Of a stretch of DNA of 9,234 nt, positions 1-6,436 are shown in pieces; position 1 is the first letter of the stretch; the number at the start of each line of letters is the position of its first letter. The notes beneath the pieces were generated by a model. It saw only the letters and a program-made list of their open reading frames with translations, made no database searches and was not told the origin of the DNA. The stretch comes from an uncultured Prevotella sp. GTDB taxonomy: Bacteria > Bacteroidota > Bacteroidia > Bacteroidales > Bacteroidaceae. The position numbers and the translations under genes were made by a program. Location of the stretch: NCBI GenBank assembly GCA_905372445.1, contig CAJPPF010000087.1:1-9234 (forward strand). Direction: 5' to 3'.

Positions 1-410
1 GGCTGTATGCATGCTTAGAATAGGCGTTTTGTTAATTTTATTCGCATCTATCGTAGTGGTGTGATTTATCACGTTCCGCCTGTTGTGCTGGATTCATTTC
101 ATGGTTTTGGAGCGATTATTTGTTTTTACGAAGGGAGGCGGAACGTGACGAATCACACACTTATGACTGACGCTCTTGTTTTCCGTTCGATGCAGAACGA
201 GATAAATCACACCTCTACGGCTGGCGCGTTCCGGTTGTTTTATGCAATTATTATCCCAGCGGAGGTAAGGAATGGAAAAGAACACACTAAACTATCACTA
301 AATAAAGGAATAGCAACACCCGACGACAACAGTGGCTGCCTATACGTCGTTTTTATTCTCACGAACATGGTTTTTATCACTAAAAGGATGTGATTTTCAT
401 TTTTTTTACT
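1..410. other. AT-rich intergenic region with short repeats, no supported gene
   Basis: Open frames exist on both strands here: + strand 61-393 (110 codons) and - strand 94-285 (63 codons). Neither shows a recognisable domain, and both run through the repeat copies. The peptide-like resemblance within them comes from the repeats: a V-I-x-x-V pattern recurs on the minus strand because two copies lie exactly 54 bp apart. I treat the stretch as noncoding regulatory or repeat DNA upstream of parE. A degraded small gene cannot be ruled out. Confidence 0.6.
58..213. repeat. Three copies of a ~22-bp repeat, one inverted
   Basis: Copy 1 (58-79) is on one strand. Copies 2 (138-158) and 3 (192-213) are on the other. 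Read in the copy 2/3 orientation the consensus is close to GCGGAACGTGATAAATCACA followed by CC. The reverse complement of copy 1 matches copy 3 at 20 of 22 bases. Arms 59-81 and 136-158 match at 21 of 23 as an inverted repeat with a 54-nt loop. Positions 58-70 and 201-213 are a perfect 13-bp inverted repeat. Copies 2 and 3 start exactly 54 bp apart. The origin is unknown: it could be a dispersed intergenic repeat, paired operator sites, or the relic of a repetitive coding sequence. Confidence 0.75.
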
Positions 411-418
411 TAACTTTG
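411..418 (+). promoter_or_regulatory. Probable Bacteroidetes -7 promoter box for parE
   Basis: TAACTTTG fits the Bacteroidetes primary sigma factor -7 consensus TAnnTTTG exactly. It lies 65 bp before the parE start, so transcription should begin near position 423. There is no good TTTG element at -33; the nearest is TGTG at 389-392, 18 bp upstream. The promoter would therefore rest mainly on its -7 box and the T-rich tract between. Confidence 0.55.
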
Positions 419-434
419 CAGATTAGCAGATTGA

Positions 435-456
435 TTTTCACTGTAAACAGTGGGAA
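435..456 (+). promoter_or_regulatory. Palindrome/hairpin in the parE 5' leader
   Basis: CACTGTAAACAGTG at 439-452 is a dyad with perfect 6-bp arms and an AA centre. In RNA the stem extends to 10 pairs (435-444 with 447-456), including two G-U pairs. The 2-nt loop means the top pair probably opens to a 4-nt loop. It would lie about 12-34 nt downstream of the inferred transcription start. It has no following T-tract and sits just before the gene, so it is not a typical terminator. It could be a repressor operator or an mRNA structure. Confidence 0.5.
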
Positions 457-483
457 AAGGAACTAAATAACAAAATATCACTA

Positions 484-2445
484 ATGGCAGAAGAGATAAA
501 GGAAACAGGAACGGAACAGAATGTGGAGTACCTTGATTCAAACATCAGGACGCTCTCGGATGTGGAACATATCCGCATGCGCCCCGGTATGTACATTGGT
601 CGACTGGGCGACGGTTCGATGCCTGAGGACGGAATCTATGTGCTTCTGAAAGAGGTCATTGACAATTCTATCGACGAGTTCCGTATGAATGCGGGCAAAC
701 GAATAGAGATCGATATCTACGAAAACCTTCGCGTCAGAGTGCGCGACTATGGTCGTGGCATCCCACAAGGTAAACTCGTAGAGGCTGTGTCGAAACTCAA
801 TACCGGCGGAAAATACGACTCAAAGGCTTTCAAGAAGTCGGTCGGCATGAACGGTGTGGGTATTAAGGCGGTGAACTTTCTCAGCAAGAACTTCGAGGTA
901 GGGTCGTACCGCGACGGAAAGGTTAGAATAGCAAAGTTTGAGAAAGGCATTCTCGTCAGCGACAAGACAGAGCAGAGCGAAGACGAGAACGGCACATACA
1001 TCATGTTCGAACCCGACAACACGCTGTTCCTGAACTACTCATTCCGCAACGATATAGTGGAGACAATGCTCCGCAACTACACATATCTCAACTCCGGACT
1101 GACGATTATGCACAACGGCAGGCGCATTCTGTCGCGCAACGGACTGGAGGACCTGCTGAAAGACACTATGACCGTCGACAGTCTCTACCCTATAATTCAC
1201 ATGAAGGGCGAGGATATTGAGATTGCATTTTGCCACACTAATCAGAATGGAGAGGAATATAATTCGTTCGTCAACGGTCAGCATACCACGCAAGGAGGTA
1301 CTCACCAGAGCGCTTTCAAAGAACATATAGCACGCACAATAAAGGAGTTCTTCGGCAAATATGAGTTCAGCGACATACGTAACGGCATCGTAGCCGCCAT
1401 AGCATTGAACGTGGAGGAGCCGATATTCGAGTCGCAGACAAAAATCAAGCTCGGCTCGCTCACGATGAGCCCCAACGGCGAGAGCATCAACAAATATGTG
1501 GGCGACTTCATAAAGAAAGAAGTTGACAACTTCCTGCACATCAACACCGACATCGCCGAAGAGCTGGAACGTAAGATTAAAACCTCGGAGTCGGAACGTA
1601 AGGCAATGGCTGGCGTGGCAAAGATTGCACGCGAACGGGCGAAGAAAGCCAATCTCCACAACCGTAAGTTGCGCGACTGCCGTATACATTTCTCTGACAC
1701 CAAAAACCCAAGAAAGGAAGAATCATCCATATTCATTACGGAGGGCGACTCTGCATCGGGCTCAATAACCAAGAGTCGCGACGTAAACACTCAGGCGGTG
1801 TTCTCGCTACGCGGAAAACCGCTGAACTCCTACGGACTGACCAAGAAGGTGGTCTATGAGAACGAGGAATTTAACCTCCTGCAGGCAGCACTCGACATTG
1901 AAGACGGTCTTGAGACACTCCGCTACAACAAAGTGATTGTGGCTACCGATGCCGATGTCGACGGTATGCACATACGACTGCTCACAATCACGTTCTTCCT
2001 GCAGTTCTTCCCCGAACTGATAAAGAAAGGGCATGTCTACGTGTTGCAGACACCGTTGTTCCGCGTTCGTAACAAACGTACAAAGATAAAGGACAAGGCT
2101 CTGGTTAAAAAAGAAGACGAGAAACTGGCAGCACGGGGCGAAAGACAGAAAGATTTCATCACCCGATACTGCTACACCGACGAGGAGAGGCTGAAAGCGA
2201 TACAGGAACTCGCCCCTGATGCCGAAATAACACGATTCAAAGGACTGGGAGAGATTTCGCCAGAAGAGTTCGCGGGATTCATCGGTCCTGACATCCGTCT
2301 GGAACAAGTGAAGCTCCACAAGACCGACCAGGTGAGCAAACTGCTGGAATATTACATGGGTAAGAACACTATGGAACGCCAGACGTTCATTATCAATAAC
2401 CTTGTCATTGAGGAGGATATACCCGAGGAAGACCTCGCAGTCTGA
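484..2445 (+). CDS. parE: DNA topoisomerase IV subunit B (ParE)
   Basis: This is the ATPase/TOPRIM subunit of the type IIA topoisomerase that decatenates daughter chromosomes; it works with ParC, which is not in this window. The GHKL ATPase has its E57/D60/N61 motif (LLKEVIDNSIDE), RDYGRGIP near 87-94, the ATP-lid loop VGMNGVG at 120-126, and the QTK loop at 318-320 closing the transducer domain. The TOPRIM domain has EGDSASG (E420), RGKPLN at 443-448 and TDADVDG (D489, D491, D493) for Mg2+ binding. The C-terminal TRFKGLGE (583-590) is the conserved motif near the end. At 653 residues it is full length and lacks the long insert of some proteobacterial GyrB. ATG 484 has an A-rich leader with no Shine-Dalgarno, as is usual in Bacteroidetes. 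The paralogue GyrB is the main alternative; the RGKPLNSYGLTKK segment and the short length favour ParE. Confidence 0.93.
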   Translation: MAEEIKETGTEQNVEYLDSNIRTLSDVEHIRMRPGMYIGRLGDGSMPEDGIYVLLKEVIDNSIDEFRMNAGKRIEIDIYENLRVRVRDYGRGIPQGKLVEAVSKLNTGGKYDSKAFKKSVGMNGVGIKAVNFLSKNFEVGSYRDGKVRIAKFEKGILVSDKTEQSEDENGTYIMFEPDNTLFLNYSFRNDIVETMLRNYTYLNSGLTIMHNGRRILSRNGLEDLLKDTMTVDSLYPIIHMKGEDIEIAFCHTNQNGEEYNSFVNGQHTTQGGTHQSAFKEHIARTIKEFFGKYEFSDIRNGIVAAIALNVEEPIFESQTKIKLGSLTMSPNGESINKYVGDFIKKEVDNFLHINTDIAEELERKIKTSESERKAMAGVAKIARERAKKANLHNRKLRDCRIHFSDTKNPRKEESSIFITEGDSASGSITKSRDVNTQAVFSLRGKPLNSYGLTKKVVYENEEFNLLQAALDIEDGLETLRYNKVIVATDADVDGMHIRLLTITFFLQFFPELIKKGHVYVLQTPLFRVRNKRTKIKDKALVKKEDEKLAARGERQKDFITRYCYTDEERLKAIQELAPDAEITRFKGLGEISPEEFAGFIGPDIRLEQVKLHKTDQVSKLLEYYMGKNTMERQTFIINNLVIEEDIPEEDLAV

Positions 2446-2559
2446 CGCCAGATCACCGCATGAACATCATTGCAGCGAATAAAAATCGACAGAAACAAAT
2501 AAAAATATTAAAGTACCTACCATAGCAAACCAAAAGGGAGCGTGCATAATCCGATTATT

Positions 2560-4131
2560 ATGAAGAAGAAAATCGTTATATTATTATTGCTCTGCATTTC
2601 AGTACTCTGTAATGCTCAACGCATTACTTTAGGCAGTAACAGTCCGCTACAGAAACTGCAAATTGCAGAAATGGCAGTGACAAACCTCTATGTCGACTCC
2701 GTAGATGAGGGAAAACTCGTCGAGGATGCTATCCGCGGAATGCTTAAGGAACTCGACCCACACTCCACATACACCACTGCCAAGGAGACAAAAGCCATGA
2801 CCGAACCGCTTCAAGGCTCATTCGAGGGCATCGGAGTGCAGTTTAACATGGCACAGGACACGCTGCTAATCATTCAGACCATCGTCAACGGTCCGTCAGA
2901 GAAAGTGGGTATTCTTGCCGGCGATCGCATCGTCAGTGTCGATGATACCATAATCGCCGGGGTAAAGATGTCACGTGAGGACATCGTACGACGACTACGC
3001 GGAAAGAAAGGCACTAAGGTAAACCTCAAGATAATGCGTCGCGGCATTGCCGACCTGCTGCCGTTCACAGTGACACGCGACAAGATTCCTTTGAAGACAA
3101 TAGATGCCGCATATATGATTCGACCAGAGATTGGATATATACGTATCTCCGGTTTCGGCGCAACGACATACGACGAGTTCATGCAAGGAGTGGACTCGCT
3201 GAAACGTCATGGCATGAAGGATCTCATCGTCGACCTGCAGGAGAATGGAGGAGGTTACCTGCAGTCAGCAGTACAGATCGCCAATGAGTTCCTGCAGAAG
3301 AACGACCTCATAGTCTACACCGAGGGGCGCACAGCAAGTCGGCAGGATTTCCGTGCCGACGGCAAAGGACGTCTGCTTGACGGACGCGTGGTGATGCTGG
3401 TCAATGAATACAGCGCCTCGGCAGCAGAGATTCTCTCCGGTGCAATGCAGGATCAGGACCGCGGACAGATTGTAGGCCGTCGTTCGTTCGGTAAAGGACT
3501 TGTCCAGCGACCTATAGAATTTTCAGATGGAAGCATGGTGCGCCTCACCGTGGCACACTACTACACGCCTTCCGGCCGTTGCATACAGAAACCATACGAG
3601 AAAGGCGACAAAGCGGAATACGAGATGGACATAGAGAAACGATTCAAACACGGAGAGCTTTATCACAGAGACAGCATCCATTTTGACGATTCTCTGAAAT
3701 ACTACACTCTGCGACGCAAAGCGATTGTATATGGCGGTGGTGGCATAATGCCCGACTTCTTCGTACCTCTCGACACCACAAAGTTTACTCCTTATCACCG
3801 CCAACTGTCGGCTAAGAGTGTTATTATCAATGCTTCACTGCGATATGTCGACCAGAATCGTAAGGAACTAAAGAAGAAATACAAGAATTTCGAGGACTAT
3901 AAGAACCAGTTCGAGATACCTCAGAGCTTGCTTCAGGATGTGTTCGACGAGGGCGAGAAGGTAAAAGCTAAACTCAAGGACGAGGAGGAACGCCGGCAGT
4001 CGCTGCCAATGATAAAGATGCAACTGAAGGCTCTCATAGCACGAGACCTGTGGGATATGACCGAATATTTTCAGATTTCGAACGAAGAGAACAACATCGT
4101 GAGAAAAGCAATAGACATTCTCGGAACATAA
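2560..4131 (+). CDS. Secreted PDZ/S41 C-terminal processing protease
   Basis: This is a serine protease of the tail-specific CtpA family, expected in the periplasm. I start at ATG 2560 because it gives a clean signal peptide (MKKK, then a Leu/Ile/Val core, then LCNA-Q with probable cleavage after Ala19). A GTG at 2542 would add six residues in front; it has GGGAG immediately upstream, so it remains possible. The 523-residue protein has an N-terminal S41 helical region, a PDZ domain at about 85-160 (FEGIGVQF; GILAGDRI), then the protease core. The Ser-Lys dyad is visible: S287 in YSASAAE and K312 in FGKG, with Q316 following. GGGGIMPD (392-399) is the usual family motif. The last ~100 residues are charged and helical, with a possible coiled coil near 435-480. 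It begins a tight gene series: fur follows 9 bp later. The substrate is unknown. Confidence 0.9.
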   Translation: MKKKIVILLLLCISVLCNAQRITLGSNSPLQKLQIAEMAVTNLYVDSVDEGKLVEDAIRGMLKELDPHSTYTTAKETKAMTEPLQGSFEGIGVQFNMAQDTLLIIQTIVNGPSEKVGILAGDRIVSVDDTIIAGVKMSREDIVRRLRGKKGTKVNLKIMRRGIADLLPFTVTRDKIPLKTIDAAYMIRPEIGYIRISGFGATTYDEFMQGVDSLKRHGMKDLIVDLQENGGGYLQSAVQIANEFLQKNDLIVYTEGRTASRQDFRADGKGRLLDGRVVMLVNEYSASAAEILSGAMQDQDRGQIVGRRSFGKGLVQRPIEFSDGSMVRLTVAHYYTPSGRCIQKPYEKGDKAEYEMDIEKRFKHGELYHRDSIHFDDSLKYYTLRRKAIVYGGGGIMPDFFVPLDTTKFTPYHRQLSAKSVIINASLRYVDQNRKELKKKYKNFEDYKNQFEIPQSLLQDVFDEGEKVKAKLKDEEERRQSLPMIKMQLKALIARDLWDMTEYFQISNEENNIVRKAIDILGT

Positions 4132-4140
4132 AAAAGAACG

Positions 4141-4578
4141 ATGGAACACGAAGATTTTCTCGTACATAAACTCAAGCATCGTGGCATCAAACCTACAGCA
4201 GGGCGCCTTCTAATCCTTAAAGAGATGATTCGCGGCAATGAGGCGGTGTCGTTACCTGATCTGGAACATTACCTCCCAACGATAGACAAGTCAACCATCT
4301 CGCGCACCTTGTCGCTGTTCTTGCTCCACGGACTGATACACACTATCGACGACGGTTCCGGTGCAATGAAGTACGCCGTATGCGACGACGACTGCGAATG
4401 CGAGGTGGAGGATGAACATACGCATTTCTTCTGCACAGAGTGCCACCGCACGTTCTGCCTGAAACAGATAGCAGCACCACAAGTAAGACTGCCCGAGGGG
4501 TTCACATTGAATAATATCAACTATGTAATAAAGGGCTTATGCCCGGAATGTAACGAAAAGAATGCAAGACGAATTTGA
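4141..4578 (+). CDS. Fur-family metal-responsive transcriptional regulator
   Basis: This is a 145-residue dimeric DNA-binding regulator of the Fur/Zur/PerR superfamily. The N-terminal winged helix covers about 1-80; STISRTLSLFLLHGLI (51-66) is the recognition-helix segment matching the family pattern TvYRtLxxLxexGl. The metal region has HTHFFCTEC (H93, H95, C98, C101) and a second CPEC pair (C134, C137), which together form the classical structural zinc site. A Cys/Asp/Glu-rich stretch precedes it (C81, C85, C87 in CDDDCECEVED). Which metal or signal it senses cannot be read from the sequence. It lies 9 bp after the protease gene and overlaps ruvB by 17 bp, so it is co-transcribed with genes that have no obvious metal role. 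It could control its own operon, but I found no clear Fur-box palindrome next to it. Confidence 0.88.
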   Translation: MEHEDFLVHKLKHRGIKPTAGRLLILKEMIRGNEAVSLPDLEHYLPTIDKSTISRTLSLFLLHGLIHTIDDGSGAMKYAVCDDDCECEVEDEHTHFFCTECHRTFCLKQIAAPQVRLPEGFTLNNINYVIKGLCPECNEKNARRI

Positions 4579-5593
4579 CATACACGAGTCGAACTATTCG
4601 GCAGAGAAGGATTTCGAAAATGCTCTGCGCCCGCTGGCGTTCGACGATTTCTCCGGTCAGCAGAAGGTTGTAGAGAACCTCAGAGTGTTCGTTGAGGCAG
4701 CAAAATACCGTGGCGAGCCACTCGACCACACACTGTTGCACGGACCTCCGGGACTGGGAAAGACAACGCTTTCGAACATTATTGCCAACGAACTCGGGGT
4801 AGGATTCAAGATAACATCGGGACCCGTTCTCGATAAACCCGGAGATTTGGCAGGCATATTGACATCGCTCGAGACGAACGACGTGCTGTTTATCGACGAG
4901 ATACACCGTCTTAATCCTATCGTAGAAGAGTACCTGTACTCGGCAATGGAGGACTACCGAATAGATATAATGATTGACAAGGGTCCATCGGCACGTTCCA
5001 TACAAATCGACCTTAACCCTTTCACATTAGTAGGCGCCACCACGCGCAGCGGCATGTTGACGGCTCCTTTGCGGGCACGCTTTGGCATTAACCTGCATCT
5101 GGAGTACTATGATCCCGACACGCTGAAGCGAATCATAAAGCGATCGGCATCGATCATGAGAGTACCCATCGACGAGAATGCAGCAAGCGAGATAAGCCGC
5201 CGCTCACGAGGCACACCGCGTATCGCCAATGCACTGCTGCGTCGTGTCCGCGATTTCGCACAAGTGAAAGGTAACGGACGCATCGACATTGACATAGCCC
5301 ACATAGCACTCACCGCGTTGAACATCGACAGCTACGGTCTTGACGAGATTGACAATAAGATTCTCCTCACCATAATAGATAAGTTCCGCGGTGGTCCGGT
5401 GGGTATCACCACTATTGCCACAGCCATCGGCGAGGACGGCGGAACGGTAGAAGAGGTCTACGAGCCGTTTCTCATCATGGAGGGTTTCATAAAGAGAACG
5501 CCACGCGGACGAATGGCAACCGAACTGGCATACCGCCACTTCGGGCGGAATATCATCGGCAGTAACGTCGGCGAACCTGATTTGTTTGGATGA
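4562..5593 (+). CDS. ruvB: Holliday junction branch-migration ATPase RuvB
   Basis: This AAA+ hexameric motor drives branch migration with RuvA during recombinational repair; RuvC then resolves the junction. All motifs are intact in the 343-residue protein: Walker A GPPGLGKTT (61-69), Walker B LFIDEIHR with D112/E113, sensor 1 GATTRSGML (158-166), an arginine finger in PLRARFG (R171 or R173), sensor 2 RGTPRIAN with R220, and the C-terminal winged helix with RTPRGRMAT (312-320). Length is normal for RuvB. ATG 4562 lies inside the end of the fur-like gene and starts a conventional N-terminus with no better start downstream, so the 17-bp overlap is probably real and implies translational coupling. 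ruvA and ruvC are not in the window, as is common in Bacteroidetes, where ruv genes are scattered. Confidence 0.96.
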   Translation: MQDEFDIHESNYSAEKDFENALRPLAFDDFSGQQKVVENLRVFVEAAKYRGEPLDHTLLHGPPGLGKTTLSNIIANELGVGFKITSGPVLDKPGDLAGILTSLETNDVLFIDEIHRLNPIVEEYLYSAMEDYRIDIMIDKGPSARSIQIDLNPFTLVGATTRSGMLTAPLRARFGINLHLEYYDPDTLKRIIKRSASIMRVPIDENAASEISRRSRGTPRIANALLRRVRDFAQVKGNGRIDIDIAHIALTALNIDSYGLDEIDNKILLTIIDKFRGGPVGITTIATAIGEDGGTVEEVYEPFLIMEGFIKRTPRGRMATELAYRHFGRNIIGSNVGEPDLFG

Positions 5594-5594
5594 T

Positions 5595-6029
5595 ATGAAG
5601 AATACAGCGGTATTTGTAGGGAGTTTCGATCCTTTCCACGAAGGGCATAAGAGCATCGTCGACAGAGCGCTGCAATTGTTCGATAATGTCGTGGTAGGCA
5701 TAGGCGTAAACCCAGAGAAAACCTATATGCTCTCCGCCAACGACAGAAAGGAAATGATACGCAATGCCTATCCTTACGAGCAGCGTATCGTCGTAGAGGC
5801 CTACGACGACCTTACCATCGACTTCGCACGCCGTCACAACGCGCGATATATTATAAAAGGTGTACGCAATGCCGACGATTTCGTCTACGAACAGCGTCAG
5901 GCTCTATGGAACAAAGAACATGGCAACATAGAGACAATAATCCTTCTTTCTGAGCCGGGACTGGAGAATGTGTCGAGCACAGCGATAAGAAAAGAGATAA
6001 AAGGAAACATAAAGGAAAGCAAATTATGA
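5595..6029 (+). CDS. coaD: Phosphopantetheine adenylyltransferase (CoaD), short and divergent
   Basis: It transfers AMP from ATP to 4'-phosphopantetheine, the fourth step of coenzyme A synthesis, in the cytoplasm. ATG 5595, one base after the ruvB stop, gives the usual start MKNTAVFVGSFDPF; an upstream in-frame TTG at 5586 is less likely. The nucleotidyltransferase motif GSFDPFHEGH includes H15 and H18 of the (T/H)xGH signature. TIDFAR (74-79) is typical. KGVRN (88-92) stands where most homologues have RG(I/L)R, so the nucleotide-contacting Arg88 is Lys here. VSSTAIR (126-132) matches the C-terminal ISSTxIR motif. The protein is 144 residues against a usual ~150-165, and lacks the common C-terminal tail ending near FLP. 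It belongs to the CoaD family; whether it is fully active cannot be told from sequence. It overlaps ybeY by 4 bp. Confidence 0.85.
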   Translation: MKNTAVFVGSFDPFHEGHKSIVDRALQLFDNVVVGIGVNPEKTYMLSANDRKEMIRNAYPYEQRIVVEAYDDLTIDFARRHNARYIIKGVRNADDFVYEQRQALWNKEHGNIETIILLSEPGLENVSSTAIRKEIKGNIKESKL

Positions 6030-6436
6030 TTACTTACAATGCTGATGGCGTTAAGATGCCGAACATAAAAAAACGCGAGACGACGAAATGGATTCGCGCC
6101 GTAGCCGCAACATACGGCTTTAAAGTAGGCGAAGTGGGTTATCTGTTCTGCGACGACGAGAAGATTCTCGAGGTGAACAACGAGTATCTCGGTCATGACT
6201 ACTACACCGACATCATCACATTCGATTACGATGAGGATGACATAATAAACGGCGATCTCTTCATTTCGCTCGATACCGTGCGCACAAATGCCGAGAAGTT
6301 TGGCAAGGAATATGAGGAAGAGCTGCACCGTGTCATTATTCACGGTATTCTCCACCTGTGCGGCATCAACGACAAAGGTCCGGGCGAACGCGAGATTATG
6401 GAAGCTGCCGAAAACAAAGCCCTTGCAATGCGATGA
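6026..6436 (+). CDS. ybeY: Endoribonuclease YbeY, rRNA maturation factor (Bacteroidetes variant)
   Basis: A 136-residue single-strand-specific metallo-RNase involved in 16S rRNA 3' processing and 70S quality control. The metal motif is HGILHLCGIND: H106 and H110 are in place, but the third ligand of the classical HxxxHxxxxxH signature is Asp (D116). The substrate-groove segment reads YLGHDYYTDIITF (55-67 region); most homologues have YRgkdxpTDVLSF, so the conserved Arg is Leu. From memory, other Bacteroidetes YbeY proteins share these changes, so this is probably a lineage form and not decay. The start codon overlaps the coaD stop (ATGA), and its own stop overlaps the next start in the same way, which implies translational coupling on both sides. 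Confidence 0.88.
   Translation: MITYNADGVKMPNIKKRETTKWIRAVAATYGFKVGEVGYLFCDDEKILEVNNEYLGHDYYTDIITFDYDEDDIINGDLFISLDTVRTNAEKFGKEYEEELHRVIIHGILHLCGINDKGPGEREIMEAAENKALAMR

Larger units (their letters stand above)
293..484 (+). repeat. Three exact direct copies of TATCACTAA
   Basis: The 9-bp word occurs at 293-301, 375-383 and 476-484. The last copy runs into the first base of the parE start codon. The first two are followed by related A/G-rich sequence (AATAAAGG and AAGG). Three exact 9-mers within about 190 bp are more than chance predicts, though AT-rich composition raises the odds. They could be regulator-binding sites, or traces of duplication in the leader. Confidence 0.5.

Noticed and set aside
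94..285. 63-codon minus-strand open frame over two repeat copies
   Set aside because: Its internal peptide repeat follows directly from the 54-bp spacing of the DNA repeats, and no domain or ribosome-binding context supports it. A decayed small gene remains possible.
61..393. 110-codon + strand open frame upstream of parE
   Set aside because: No recognisable domain; it reads across the repeat copies, overlaps a competing minus-strand frame, and ends close to the predicted parE promoter. Its apparent peptide similarity is explained by the DNA repeats.
1039..1689. 216-codon minus-strand open frame inside parE
   Set aside because: It is the shadow of the parE reading frame, which has the complete ATPase and TOPRIM motifs; the shadow product shows no domain.
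1738..1758. EGDSASG in ParE as an altered active site
   Set aside because: Ser in place of the more common Gly/Ala after the catalytic acidic residues is tolerated in this family; E420, D489 and D491 are all present, so the enzyme looks normal.
4132..4140. Dedicated promoter for the Fur-like gene
   Set aside because: Only 9 A-rich bases separate it from the protease gene and no -7 box is visible there.
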